DNA of 64,000 bases, from NCBI GenBank assembly GCA_949361645.1, contig OX442421.1, forward strand, positions 6,142,888-6,206,887, in the 5' to 3' direction. Under the pieces are notes generated by a model. It ran no database searches, was not told the origin of the DNA, and saw nothing but the letters and a program-made list of their open reading frames with translations. Positions 43,351 through 55,308 of this stretch are shown here, one piece after another (position 1 is the stretch's first letter; each line of letters opens with the position of its first letter). Origin of the DNA: Spongilla lacustris (Eukaryota; Porifera; Demospongiae; Spongillida; Spongillidae). Made by a program: the position numbers and the translations under genes.

Positions 43351-43651
43351 TATACCGGTCCCTTGCGCGTGAAATTTTTTTGGACATATTGCACCCAAAC
43401 GGTATACTCCTACCTCATAGGATTTCTTTTCCTGAAGTTGTTTCTCTTGGTCTTTTGGTTTGATCTTGTTTGAAGGCTAGATCAGTTCTCGTTATGATCG
43501 TAGTAAGCCTTCGCGCTTTCTTTCATACTTTCTGGATCAAGCCAGTATTGGGCCTTCATATGCTATCCTTCTTGCTTTCCGGATCGGCTTTGTAGCGCGT
43601 CTTGTTGCAAGTCTAAGTCTGTCTAACCCATAATATTATTATCTCTGCTTA

Positions 43652-43698
43652 ACCATAGATTAATAACCTTACGGAACGTAAAGTTATTAATCTATGGC
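43652..43698. repeat. Short hairpin
   Basis: ccatagattaataacctta is mirrored by taaagttattaatctatgg around a short gcggaacg-type centre, giving a stem of about 20 bp. It could be a solo end pair of a tiny MITE or a transcript hairpin. Confidence 0.6.
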
Positions 43699-43779
43699 TT
43701 AACAAGTCAGTACATGTACACGTGTTTCCGGTGCTAACATCTCAACCACAAAGCTTATGCTGGATACCCCTTATAAGGC

Positions 43780-43977
43780 TTCCAAAACTGAAAGATCGAA
43801 ATTGTGTTCAGTATAACTCAAAATAGGAAAGTAATAGTACCAAACAAATTCGGCAGAAAGTTTCTAACTTATCTCCTACAGTTCCTTTTCATAACCGCAA
43901 ACATTTCGCTTCAATCCTGACAAAGATACAGTGCAATAAACCTCTTATCCGAGCGAATCTTATCTTATCAGATCCCA
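43780..43977. repeat. Dispersed repeat, copy 2
   Basis: See the copy at 39215-39370; this one is longer by about 40 bp and shares the end aataaacctcttatccgagc followed by atcttatcttatcagat. Confidence 0.75.
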
Positions 43978-44023
43978 AAGCGACGCGACAGCAGTTTTAC
44001 TACATTGTAGCCTAGATTACATG

Positions 44024-45018
44024 TACAGTGCCGGCTCGGAACTGTAGAAAGTAACACCTCGGAACTGTAGACTTTTACAGCGATTCATGTTTATTTAGGC
44101 GTCCCATAATTCAATAACACGGTCAGAGTGGCAATTGATTATGCTTACCTAAGTCAACAGTCCAGCCCAGCTTTTACATAATATTATGTAACTTTTCCAG
44201 CAGTCACGCGCGCTTTCCTATGTAATTTACTTGTGTTTGTGCGTAGTCAGGCTGATGCTTCTGAGTTTACAACACGAATACTTGCGCGCACACGCACAAA
44301 CATAGTTAAGATAAATACACGTGTGCTATGTAGCATACCTAGCTAAAGTTCGAAGGGTTGAAGGTGTAAAAGCTGCATAGTACTGCTTATAGCGTAACAT
44401 CTGATCTTCAAGCGGGGCTACTATATACTGGTAATAATACGACACATGGTCATTATACGTACAGTACCAAAAGTAGCCACGCTTGAAAATGTTACACTGT
44501 AAGCAGTACTGTGTGTTAGCAATACATGGTTCGTGTACCTCCGTAAATGGTTTAGCAAATCTTTCTGTAAGTGGCTTACAGCTGCTTCCGACGCTTTCCT
44601 ACATGAACCTAATTAAGGAGCACTTAGCGTTCGGTCTGCTTACGTCGAGGCGCTAGGTAAGCTGTACTGTCAACTTTGTGTGTATGACAGTTGTCTTGTT
44701 GGTCATTGTAGTATGCAGCTTCGAACTTTAGCTACATAGCACACGTGTATTTAGTTTGTGCGTGTGCGCGCAAGTATTCGTGTTGTAAACTCAGAAGCAT
44801 CAGCCTGACTACGCACAAGCACATAGGGAAGCGCGCGTGACTGCTGGAAAAGTTACATAATATTATGTAAAAGCTGGGCTGGACTGTTGACTTAGGTAAG
44901 CATATCAATTGCCACCTGACCACGTTATCGAATTATGGGACGCCTAAATAAACAATGAACGCTGTAAAAGTCTACAGTTCCGCGGTGTTACTTTCTACAG
45001 TTCCGAGCCGGCACTGTA
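44024..45018. mobile_element. 995-bp TA-flanked inverted-repeat element (Tc1/mariner-like MITE)
   Basis: The ends TA|CAGTGCCGGCTCGGAACT and AGTTCCGAGCCGGCACTG|TA are exact inverses. Inverted similarity continues for about 280 bp on each side (for example aaagctgggctggactgttg and caacagtccagcccagcttt). Central sequence (44330-44720) also holds weaker mirrored segments. TA flanks and CAGTG ends are typical of Tc1/mariner superfamily elements. No transposase is visible. It ends 57 bp before the start codon of the first receptor gene. Confidence 0.85.
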
Positions 45019-45075
45019 TAGCCAAAGTGTTATTGCTAATCGTATTCACAACACTCTAGGCCTGGGCACGAGCGG

Positions 45076-47677
45076 ATGTGGGAGGATCTACAGAAAATGG
45101 GGGTCTTCCGGCTGTTCTTTGTAATGTGTGTTTTCGGACTGCCGAGGCTCTTATGTGCCCAGACAGTATGTCCTAAGGTGGGCGGGAGCTCGTGCAAATG
45201 TCAAACTTCTGAAGGACTGATCGATCTCACACCGTTGTCCAATACAGTAGGAGCGAGGTAAGATTAAGTTTTGGGTAGACTTATACATTGGAACTTGTCT
45301 GTTATGTACTGGCTTCGGTTTGGAAGGGGTAAAGGGATGCTGTATGTGTGCGGGCCGAGGTGGCTGGGAATGCGATCACCCAGGTCTCGCGCAACACAGC
45401 TAGATCAATTCCTGTGGTACAATGTTATTTACACGGCTAACACGGGTTTCTTACTAGTGCTCTTACTATATTAGTAGCAATTGTGTACAAGCTTAGCCGT
45501 TAGGTAACATACTGGGCTTTGCATGTACATATAGGAACATCATGTACACGTAGTTGTTAATAAGGCTTGCGGGAAAGATTTATATATCATCAGACGTCGC
45601 CATTATCTATAGCACTGACATGTGGTTATCGATATACGTGTACATGTAAGCTAAGGCGTGGTACACTATACAGTGGACCGCACATGCCTGCCACACAGGT
45701 ACCAACCAATCTTTTTGTTTTGCCGTATCCAATGGGTAATTGAGCTACAATCCAGGGGCCCAAGACCTTAAGGGATACCAAGTGGGGAAGTGAAATACAT
45801 TTTCATATGCAAACTTGGATTATGGTCTATGGGCTCGCACCAAAAGAGGCAAATTCACAACTGTGCTCATCACCATGTGCATGGTAGCTGTCTGCATGCA
45901 TTTATGTGTAGGTTATCACTTCATGTCTTAGAAGCCTACATCTTACAGCTGTATCTTTGCCATGTGTCAATATGCATTCTAGTTGTTAATTACTTGTCTT
46001 AAAACCCGGCAGGCCAAGCCTACTTCAAAAGTTCACATGTAACAGTAGATACATGTGAACTTTTTAAGTCGGATACAGACCTACATTATGCATTCATAAT
46101 CCGTTCTCTCCTTACTATTTACTCAATTGGTTCCTTTAAAATCCATTTTATTTTTTAAATTTTTTTAAATAACTTGTATGATATACATCTGGATTTGAAG
46201 GACCTTTTTTATTTGATATAGATTTTCAGTAAAGGACCCTAGTGGCAACTCCTACACATACAATCCATGTAAAGGTTTCACAGAAGGAGGCTGTAGTGGC
46301 GGGACAACTGTAAGTCATGGCACCTGTCAGGTGACCACTTGTGCTATATGTAACCTGTATGCTTAAAATAATAATGACACAACTGATACAGAATTGGTTA
46401 GTTATTTATTTCTGTGGTCTATTTAGTTATTTGCTTATGTGGTCTATTTATTTAGTTAGTTATAATGGTCTATTTATATGGTTAGTTATTTACTTATGTG
46501 GTCTATTTACATGGTTTAGTCATTTTTTGTTATTTTTTATACAATGAGAAATAAATACTGATCATGAGGTGGAAGTGATTAAAAAAAAAGAAAGGGTCAA
46601 TGGGCAAGCAAATAGCAATGTGGACAGGTCTAGCGGCAAATTCTGGTCTCCAAACAGTAGGTCTATGGATGATGTAGGATGATGGAGCGATGCCATATTT
46701 ATTATATTACATAATGAGATATATCACATGGTGTTACAACCATTTTGTGTATTACATCATTACTGATCAATACTTTAGGGTGTGATTGCGTTTAAGCCAT
46801 TAGGTTAGAATCTATTATATGATGTATCGTTGTGACCAACATGTGAGGAGGACATTTTCAGATTTTTGTTGTATATGACATGAGCAATATTGTGTAATTA
46901 CTATAAGTAAATGTGTTTATGTAAGTGACATGCTCAACAAGTGTATTCATTTTCCATTGCCTACTTTAGGTGTGTCAGAAATCGAGTACCACACTTGGAA
47001 CAATTGGAACAGAAAGCATAACTTATGACAGCACTAGTGTTATAATTGGATATTCCTATACCCCCTATCAAGTGCAGGTTAATTTGATATGTGTGCAGTC
47101 TGCTACCACTCCAACTCTAACTTGGAACGGAATAGTTTCAACATTATACGTATGTGGTTGTGCCTCCTGCAGACATCTTGTTACTAAAATGTACCTTTAG
47201 GTGTTTGACCTCACTTCCTGTCAGTGCTGTGCTGGTGGGTGTGGTGGTGTAACACCAACAGGCCCAACTGACACAAGTGCCCCACCCAATCCACCCAATT
47301 CTGGAGCTAGCAGTGCTGTTGCACCTGGTATCATTGGAATAGTCCTTATTGTAGTGTGAGTCCAGCAAAGTTAGTTATAGTGGTGCTGTGTAAATAGGAA
47401 AGTTGTCCTACTTTCATTCTACAGTATGATTGCAGCCATTGTTGTGTACTGTGTGACTGGGAGCATCTACATGAGCAAAAAAAGAGATGCTCACGGCCTA
47501 GACATCATCCCAAACAGAACATTCTGGTTTGAGATACCTTTCCTGATCTGGGTAAGTATTGGTTTAGGGCTAAAGTGATTTTGAACAAGCTGTGTTTATC
47601 TTTCTTTCCAGGATGGAGTAAAGTTCGCATTTAGTCCATGTTGTAACAGGTCATCTGGATATAAGACGTTGAAATGA
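45076..47677 (+). CDS. MRH/Atg27-like type I membrane receptor, paralogue A
   Basis: Exons: 45076-45257, 46222-46309, 46970-47149, 47201-47355, 47425-47551 and 47612-47677; 266 codons (265 aa). A signal peptide (GVFRLFFVMCVFGLPRLLCA) precedes a Cys-rich lumenal part: VCPKVGGSSCKCQ, SYTYNPCKGFTEGGCSGGT, VCQ, and VQVNLICV followed by LTWNG and SCQCCAGGCGG. This pattern resembles the mannose-6-phosphate-receptor-homology/Atg27 fold of cargo receptors of the Golgi-endosome route, but the canonical mannose-phosphate-binding Arg and Glu are not obvious. A Pro/Ser stalk and one membrane span (about 192-216) lead to a tail of about 48 residues with FWFEIPFLIW, a CC pair and YKTL (a YxxPhi-type sorting motif). 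First of three tandem copies. A second in-frame Met at residue 8 aligns better with the paralogues' starts. Confidence 0.82.
47150..47200 (+). other. 51-nt intron, conserved in all three receptor copies
   Basis: gtatgtggttgtgcctcctg ... ttag, with a consensus-like branch site ttactaaaa 18 nt before the acceptor. It is identical at 53858-53908 and has one change at 61952-62002. Its length is a multiple of three and it reads VCGCASCRHLVTKMYL then TAG, so retention would end the protein before the membrane span. Confidence 0.8.
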
Positions 47678-47984
47678 CGAATGTATATAACATGTATTTG
47701 TTTGCGTGGATTATTTCTGAATAGCAAATAATATGAACAATGAACACAATAATAATCTACAAATGTTACATGACAACAAAAAAAAAAAGAAGCATTTCAA
47801 TGTAATTGAACGGAGAGAAAATGGACTTAAGTGACTTTAGTATGCACATTCGGTTGCCCCTCTGTTGCCACAGGTACTGGGAAGCATTTAAAAATAATAA
47901 TCATTCAATTTTAAATTTAGGCAACTTTAAAAAATATAAAAATAGATAAATAAATAAAACCATTTATCCGCATGAACAATCATT

Positions 47985-48165
47985 AGGGCATACATGTGCA
48001 AACAAAACATTAAGCATTTCTGCCTGCTGAGCAGGACAGATCAATGGTAGAGTCTAGTGGGGAGCATGTACCTCGATGGTATGACGATCTTGAGCCATGA
48101 AGACACATGATTGCAGAACAAAGCAACGAAAAGCTCAATCTGGCACAAAGCTAATAAAGGTTAGG
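47985..48165 (-). mobile_element. Retroelement remnant (3' end of pol-like ORF)
   Basis: On the minus strand this matches the piece downstream of paralogue B (54715-54870), with readable segments like those of the C-terminal part of non-LTR-type reverse transcriptase polyproteins (FSLxxSAIMCLxGSR-like). It is too short and broken to classify alone. Its presence after both A and B shows that the duplicated unit included this flank. Confidence 0.55.
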
Positions 48166-48187
48166 CTGTATATTATCACCCTGCCTG

Positions 48188-48710
48188 CAGTCGTCCAGCC
48201 AAACACAGCCCACAGAAGATAATTGTAGGCATTCGTGCAATAGCCCCTCCCACTGAATCCTTACTGGCTGACCACTTACTGGCCAGCTCCAAGAATCCAG
48301 CAATCCTGGAGCAACTACAGTGTCCCATATGCCTGAGGATTTTACACCAGCCTCTGGAGCTCCCATGTAGGGCCCTGGTGTGCACTGCCTACATGGTCCA
48401 GTGGTTCAAGGTGTTCAATTGTAGTGGGGTCAAGTGTCCATGTTGCTTCATGGACACTCCACTAACTGTACCACAGCTAAAGGCAGCAACACTATTTATC
48501 CAGACACTGTTGATGGACATAGCACTCCAGTGTCAAACCTGTAGGAAGGACATTAAGGCTTGCGAGTATGGCACACACACCAGTGCAATGGTGAACCAGC
48601 GAAGGCTAACCTGCAGAAAGCAGGAAAACGCATGTTGGATTTGGCCTCCTCGGAGAGCACAGGGGGCTGAATCCATACATGCAAGGTTCAACGTACCATT
48701 CAGTTCCTGA
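48188..48710 (+). pseudogene. Decayed RING zinc-finger fragment, RAG1 N-terminal-like
   Basis: An open frame ending at 48710 reads KIIVGIRAIAPPTESLLAD, then LQCPICLRILHQPLELPCRA, KCPCCF, and a second finger-like LQCQTCRKDIKACEYGTHT. The spacing resembles the RING plus zinc-finger dimerisation region of RAG1 and of RAG1-like invertebrate proteins. The metal ligands expected after the third cysteine are changed (His to Ala, Cys to Tyr), and readable sequence continues in another frame (VRQLVLMVKEHLLSMAD, near 48715-48770), so it is frameshifted and probably dead. No RAG1 core or terminal repeats are seen here. The RAG1 comparison is from memory of the pattern and needs a profile search. Confidence 0.5.
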
Positions 48711-48859
48711 CAAAGTTCGACAATTGGTGCTAATGGTAAAGGAGCATCTACTCTCCATGGCTGATGGCTCCACAAAATGTGGCAGCGACACTCCTCCAAC
48801 CAGCAATGGCATGATCGCTTTTCTCGCGTAACTTTGGTATCAAAAATCCCTGGCAAAAA

Positions 48860-49280
48860 AAAAAAAGTTGGCTTTTAGTACATACATTTATAAGCTTGTA
48901 CCTTCTAAGTCCTTCAAGATTCAGCTTTGATTTCGACTTTCTATCGGTTGGGAACGTAGATAATTCGCTTTCAACAGAAGACCGCTTTCACGCGCCGTGG
49001 CAACGAAACTGTAGCACGAGGTAAGCACTGTAAATAGAAAAATGATGCTGGCTTTATTTCAAATGGTGACAATAACCAACCTGTTTTGTGCTGGCTTACG
49101 TTTTTGTTCAACTCTGGGGTTGTCATGGGCGTTGCTAAGGCATACGTAATATTTCAATATTTCGGGTAAATAACCTAGTGCCTAGAAAGTTTTAGAGGAG
49201 GGTCATAACACGCGCGCCGCTAATTAAAATTCAATGACATAGCTGCGCACAAGGAAATGTGGGAGTATCATTAGAACGAG
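48860..49280. promoter_or_regulatory. 5' flank of paralogue B
   Basis: The last 80 bp (cgccgctaattaaa, attcaatgacatag, aaatgtgggagt, cattagaacgag) are nearly repeated directly upstream of paralogue C (58489-58565), so the copies share a duplicated proximal promoter. The same region is not recognisable upstream of A. Confidence 0.55.
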
Positions 49281-52200
49281 ATGATGCAGTCGCCTTTCCT
49301 TCTGATGTTTGTGGTCGGACTTCCAAGACTTGTATGCGCTGAAACAGTATGTCCTAAGGTGGGCGGGAGCTCGTGCCAATGTCAAGCTCCTGGTGGACTG
49401 GTCGATCTCACACCGTTATCCAATGCAGTAGGAGCAAGGTAAACTCACACCCACACGACATATGAATATATCCCTGTCGCTGTGTACTAATAATGCACCG
49501 TCACGCTAGTTGACGCTTCCAGCGCGACGTAATTTGTTAAATGCTCGTGCCAGAGATAATAGTGTTCAAAGCCTACTGGTTAAAGTAGTATCCCGTAGAG
49601 TTTAAGCGACGTACGTACATTCATTTACTACTTTAATACAAGTACTGTCCAGTGCGGAATTTGCATGCGAGAAGAGCACACATACAGTGCTCCACACAAT
49701 AAGACCAAATTTTTAAGTTTTGTGGTAATTTGTTTGTAACTTTTGAACCATACAGTCATAAGAGATGCAAACTTTATTTTCAGAATCACCAATCATTTCT
49801 ACATAAGGATTATGCTTTTGATGTTAGTTTTAAACAATGCTTTGTCAAACATTTTCTCATCACTGTGCTCTGCAGGAATGTAGTTAAGAGCCCAATTTCT
49901 TTTACGAATACTACTATACAGTCCCTATGTACATCCAAGTAATCAGCACTTAGCTATTATAAGATCGGCCCTGTTGTATGCGTTTCTTAGGTTGTTTCAT
50001 GCTTTGCAATAATTTGAACAATTTAAGATGACATCTTCTGGAATACAATGGAAAAGTCCCTGGAGTATTCATATTGGTATCTTGGTATCAGCCTTAAATA
50101 AGTAATTAAACCGAGAAAGGGGGGGGGGGGGGGGGGGGGGGCAATTTTTTTTTTGTAAATACCCATCCCCAGATTTCATAAAAGGGTACCCACCACCCTA
50201 CAGTACACCTACCCCTATATCAACCCACCCTCATATCAACCTTGGGAAAATATGCCATATTCATAGCGATATTAGGCTAGGGTTTTGTGTTTCTAGTGAT
50301 CCCTAAGCCAACCGCTAATGATTTAATTCGTGATAGAATCCTTTCACACAGTGAATCTCTTAGCGGTGGTTTGAGGTGGTCGCTAGGAACACAAAACCCT
50401 AGCCTAATATCACTATGAATAGGGCATATTTTCACATTATTTACTTTACCCTCATATCAACCCCGTGGTATGCATGGGTTGATATGCACTCACACGTAAC
50501 CACAAATTTGCTGCCACTTCCTTTCACACGTAACCACAAATTTGCACAAAGAAATACCTTACAGTGTAGCAATAATCGCCTATCCTGCACTACCTGTATT
50601 ACAACTCTGCTCCAAAGAGAGCTGGGTTAGTAACATGTATAGCGGTTAGTGTCCCTCGACGACTGACCATAGCAAGCACCTTGAAATTATAGAAGCTGGG
50701 TGCATGGACGACATGAAGCATATCCATATCATTATTGAGCAAAGCGTTCACAGCCATGCAAGAGCCCTCAACCCCGATTGTCCAAAAGTGAAAGGAAGTT
50801 GCAGCTATACATGAGCTGCAAATGCCCAGTTCAAGGCCGTAGACAACGGGGTGCTTGGTGGTGCTGAAGCACCCCCAAATCCTTTTAAAAAAAGAAGCAG
50901 TTTTCTTGTATTGATGGTGTAACTTTTGACGTGAAGTGGTATAATTACAGGTACGTGTATAATCATGCGCATAAAAAAGGAATTATTGACTTCTCGGTTT
51001 ATAACTGTTCTTTTGCTGTTCATTGCTCGATTCTACGTGTGTGCCTCCGCAAGAAAGTATGCTTAAGCTATTATGTGCGTTTTGATGTATTTCAAAAGTC
51101 CTGCATGGACTAAGAGTATATAGCTTCTCATACCGCCAGCAATCGGATGCCAGTTCCTGTGAGCTCTAAGATGCTGCAGGGTCTGTTGCAATCCCAGAAC
51201 CACACAACTATGGATATGCACTGGTACATGTACTTGCTCAACAGCCTACCATATGCATCTACCTGTTATTAGAGATTGTGAGAGTTCTACGAATTAATGT
51301 GCTTCTACATTCATGGTCGTATATATACATACATGCATGTACTCAATGTGTCCTGCCATTGACAGGGGGACACTGAATCCCCCCAAATTTAATTTTCCTA
51401 AGCGTACTTCTGGGTCACAACATTCTACATGGTACTGTCCCTATACAATGCACATATAAGTTGGTTGCTAACCACACTCAGTTTATGGTTAAAATCAAGA
51501 TTTGTTGGTTTTTAATTTATTTTGGTTTGAAGTTTGAACTAGTCATTGGAAAAAAATGTTTGCCAAATGCAATTTGAACCTACAGTCGTATATACTTTCC
51601 ATCTCATGCACAGCATCCGAGATCCATCTCACCATGTCAAATAGGTGTTTACAGCTACCAAAGTATTTTTGGGATGTGACCATGTAGCTTTGAAATATTA
51701 CACCAATTACATTAACTTGGCTTCAGTACATGAACAACAATTCATTATGACCATATTTAAGGTCAACTGATCTCTACCTAGAAAGCAATATTTACTGAGA
51801 ATTACAAAACCACAAACCAATATATGTTACATTTAGAAATATTGGTTTGAAATCTTGATTTGGTCTTCAAGCCATCAACACTTTAAACCAATGGATTGAA
51901 AACGTTTGGTTCGACAAATTTTGTAACTTTACCCATGGTTGAAGAAGATGATAGCGTTATCTGATTTTATTGTGCTTTTATGGCTGTTCAAAACTGAACT
52001 CCAGTAACAGGGTAGCCTGTTCTCCTCAACTGGGTTCAACCGGCAAAAGTCAATTGCAAAATTCAATAAACATGAATATGGGCTGTCGATCTGTATGCTA
52101 CCACCATGCAGTTCATATGGCAGCAAAAATCAACAGATATCAGTGAAAAATGTGTGCTGCTTTGTCTGAAGGGTCTAAATATCCTCATTCTTTCATCCAT

Positions 52201-54372
52201 TCATGGCTGAGAAGTACAATGAACCTAAACAGGCTGAACTGGTCGTCCATGCACCCAGCTTCAATAATTTCAAGGTGCTTGCTATGGTCAGTCGTCGAGG
52301 GACACTAACCGCTATACATGTACATGTTAGCTCTCTTTTGGAGCAAAGTTGTTTTAGTGCAGGATAGGCGATTATTGCAAAGTGGTTTCTTTGTGCAAAT
52401 TTGTGGTTACGTGTGAAAGGAAGTGGCAGCAAATTTGTGGTTACGTGTGAGGGCGTAGGGTGGTGGGTACCCTTTTGAAATCTGGGGATGGGTATTTACA
52501 AAAAAAAATTGCCACCCCCCCTTTCTTGGTTTAATTACTTATTTAAGGCTGATACCAGGGTACCAATAAATTATATGAATACTCCAGGGACTTTCCATTG
52601 TATTCCAGAAGATGTCATCTTAAATTGTTCAAATTATTGCAAAGCATGAAGCAACCTCATACAACGGGACCGATCTTAATAACCTTAAGTGCTGATTACT
52701 TGGATGTACATAGGGACTGTATAGTAGTATCCATAAAAGAAATTGGGCTCTTAACTGCATTCCTTCAGGACACAGTGATGAGAAAATGTTTGACAAACCA
52801 AAGTTGTTTACCTGATTACCATGCATTGTTTACAACTAACATCAAAAGCATAATCCTTATGTAGAAATGATTGGAGATTCTGAAAATAAAGTTTGCATCT
52901 CTTATGATTGTATGGTTCAAAAGTTACAAACAAATTACCACAAAACTTAAAAACTTGGTCTTATTGTGTGGAGCACTGTATGTACTCAGAGACCGGACCA
53001 CGCCCAACTACCCCTCATGTCATAACCCCACTCAATACTGATAATATCAGAGATTACAGTTAAGCTGTATGTCTGGGATGAAAGAGTGTTTTTATTTGAT
53101 ATAGATTTTCGGCACAGGACTCTAGTGGCACCTCCTACAAATACAATCCATGTAAAGGCTTCACAGACGGAGGCTGTGGTGGCGGGACAAGTGTAAGTCA
53201 TAAGGCTCAGTGCATCTTATACACCACCTACACCCACACACTTAACTTGATGAGTAATAGCAGTACCTAATACATACAACAGCAGGCCTGTAACCAGGGG
53301 GATCAGTCGATCCCCCACGTTTGATGCTTGAGTTCCAGCCCTTCTTTGCAGTTATCCCAGCTTTTTGTATTGAGCAATGGCTGCCCTCTCCTTTCCCTCT
53401 TCGTACCCGTTGGCCAATTGCAAGGCTCCCCTTTTCAGAAGTCCTGCAGTCCTATTAATCGATCCTCCTCGCCAGACTTCCTAGCTTACGAGCCTGAACA
53501 GCACACATAATAAATGAATTTTGGTTACACATTTTTTACATCAAGAAGGGTAGGTTGAATGTGAAACTTATGAATGATACAGAAATACTCACTTGCAGGT
53601 GTGAAAATGTATGTTTAGTTAATGACGTTAACTTTTGGAGTCTGTTGCCCACCTTATGCTAGGTATGCCAAGCATCAGTTACTACACTTGGAGCAATTGG
53701 AACAGAAACCATTTATTATGACAGCCCGTCAAATCCAGAAGGAGGTGTTATAGTTGGCTATTCCTCAGGCAGTTATAAAGTGCAGGTTAATTTGGTATGC
53801 AACCAGACTGCTACCACTCCAACTCTAACTTGGAACGGAATGATTCTTTCATTATACGTATGTGGTTGTGCCTCCTGCAGACATCTTGTTACTAAAATGT
53901 ACCTTTAGGTGTTTGACCTCACTTCCTGTCAGTGCTGTCCTGGTGGGTGTGGTGATGTAACACCCTTTCCAACGGGAACAAGTGCCCCACCCGATTCTGG
54001 AGCTAGCAGTGCTGTTGCACCTGGTATCATTGGAATAGTCCTTATTGTAGTGTGAGTCCAGCAAAGTTAGTTTTAGTGTGCTGTGTAAATAGGAAAGTTG
54101 TCCTACTTTCATTCTACAGTATAATTGCAGCCATTGTTGTGTACTGTGTGACTGGGAGCATCTACATGAGCAAACAAAGAGATGCTCACGGCCTAGACAT
54201 CATTCCAAACAGAACATTCTGGTTTGATATACCTTTCCTGATCTGGGTAAGTATTGGTTTAGGGCTAAAGTGATTTTGAACAAGCTGTGTTTATCTTTCT
54301 TTCCAGGATGGAATAAAGTTCACATTTAGTCCATGTTGTAACAGGTCATCTGGATATAGGACATTGAAATGA
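49281..54372 (+). CDS. MRH/Atg27-like type I membrane receptor, paralogue B
   Basis: Exons: 49281-49438, 53105-53192, 53663-53857, 53909-54051, 54120-54246 and 54307-54372; 259 codons (258 aa). Signal peptide QSPFLLMFVVGLPRLVCA, then VCPKVGGSSCQCQAPGG, SYKYNPCKGFTDGGCGGGTS, VCQASVTTLGAIGTE, YKVQVNLVCNQTATTPTLTW and SCQCCPGGCGD; a span at about 185-210; tail with FWFDIPFLIWDGIKF, SPCCNRSSGY and a final RTLK. Compared with A, exon 3 encodes five extra residues (a PSNPEGG loop). The first intron is 3.67 kb because it holds a long inverted-repeat element. The fold assignment and its limits are as for paralogue A. Confidence 0.83.
49685..52978. mobile_element. 3.3 kb inverted-repeat element in intron 1 of paralogue B
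   Basis: The ends TA|CAGTGCTCCACACAATAA and TTATTGTGTGGAGCACTG|TA are exact inverses. Inverted arms of about 0.8-1 kb follow (49685-50760 against 52200-52978), including the mirrored segments ggtttaattacttattt and gtcgtccatgcacccagctt. TA flanks and CAGTG ends again suggest the Tc1/mariner superfamily. The centre (50800-52190) shows no transposase frame. A 23-bp poly-G run (50119-50141) lies in the left arm. Confidence 0.85.
50201..50485. mobile_element. Nested hairpin insertion in the left arm
   Basis: Compared with the sister element in paralogue C, where ccaccctac is followed directly by gccctcacacgtaacc, copy B has about 285 extra bases here. They contain a hairpin: aaaatatgccatattcatag at 50247 is mirrored by ctatgaatagggcatatttt at 50416, with ttaggctagggttttgtgtt in its stem. 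Confidence 0.7.
53280..53520. mobile_element. Insertion-like repeat in intron 2, shared with paralogue C
   Basis: About 240 bp beginning cagcaggcctgtaacc and including gatcagtcgatccccc and gaacagcacacataataaat also occur in intron 2 of C (61339-61595), but not in A. The ends do not form a convincing inverted repeat, so the element type is open. Confidence 0.5.
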
Positions 54373-54714
54373 CGAATGTATATAACATGTATTTGTTTGT
54401 GTGGATTATTTCTAAATAGCAAATAATATGAACAATGAACACAATAATAATCTACAAACGTTACATGACAAAAAAAAAAGAAGCATTTCAATGCAACTGA
54501 ACAGAAAGAAAACAACACTGCTATTCTTGGGTGCTTGCCGAAATGTGGACTCCCATTTTAGTTTTAAAGTGAGTTTAATATGTACATTTGGTTGTCCCTC
54601 TGTTGCCACAGGTACTGGGAAGCATTTTAAAAACAAAATAGAGATAATTATTCAATTTTTAATTTATATACATTATAATTACATGAAAAAACTTTAGGGC
54701 ATACATGTGCAAGC

Positions 54715-55304
54715 AAAACATTAAGCATTTCTGCCTGCTGAGCAGGATAGATTGATGGCAGAGCCAAGTGGGGAGCATGTACCTCGATGGTATGACAATC
54801 TTGAGCCACAAAGACACATGATTGCAGAACATGGCAACGAAAAGCTCGATCTGGCACAAAGCCAAAAAAGGGTTAGGCCATACGGGTGATCGGGCTTTTC
54901 TGCAATAAGTGGCGCAAGCCTCTTACAGACTTATAGAAGGTTTTGGCAGCAGGACCTAATCCATCAGAAGTAGAAAACACCAGTGGTGTGAAACATCAAA
55001 GTTCTACTTGACAGACGCTGGCGTTATAGGCATGTTTCTTGTTCAGTTCTAAATAATGATAGCATTGGGTCAATGATTCTTTCACATAAAGGATTGAACA
55101 CTTTGACATCAAGATAGCACTTCTACATGCATCTATTATGGCACCAAAAGTTTGCTGCAACAATGTCTACACGAGCATCATCCACATTGTTTGCTGTCTT
55201 GTACTTGAGAAACTCACCAGATAAAGGTTGTAGACCAGGCTCAGTTCTAACACTGTGGCATACTTCATTGTGCCAAATAGATGGACAACCACCACAGGGA
55301 CAGT
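54715..55304 (-). mobile_element. Retroelement remnant, 3' part
   Basis: On the minus strand, starting at the insertion boundary: CPCGGCPSIWHNEV, VRTEPGLQPLSGEFLKYKTA, ARVDIVAANFW, YLDVKVFNP, then in shifted frames FTPLVFSTSDGLGPA and FSLPCSAIMCLCGS. This series is familiar from the C-terminal end of reverse-transcriptase polyproteins spread widely in invertebrate genomes, probably non-LTR. Frameshifts and stops show it is dead. Confidence 0.65.
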
Positions 55305-55308
55305 TTAA

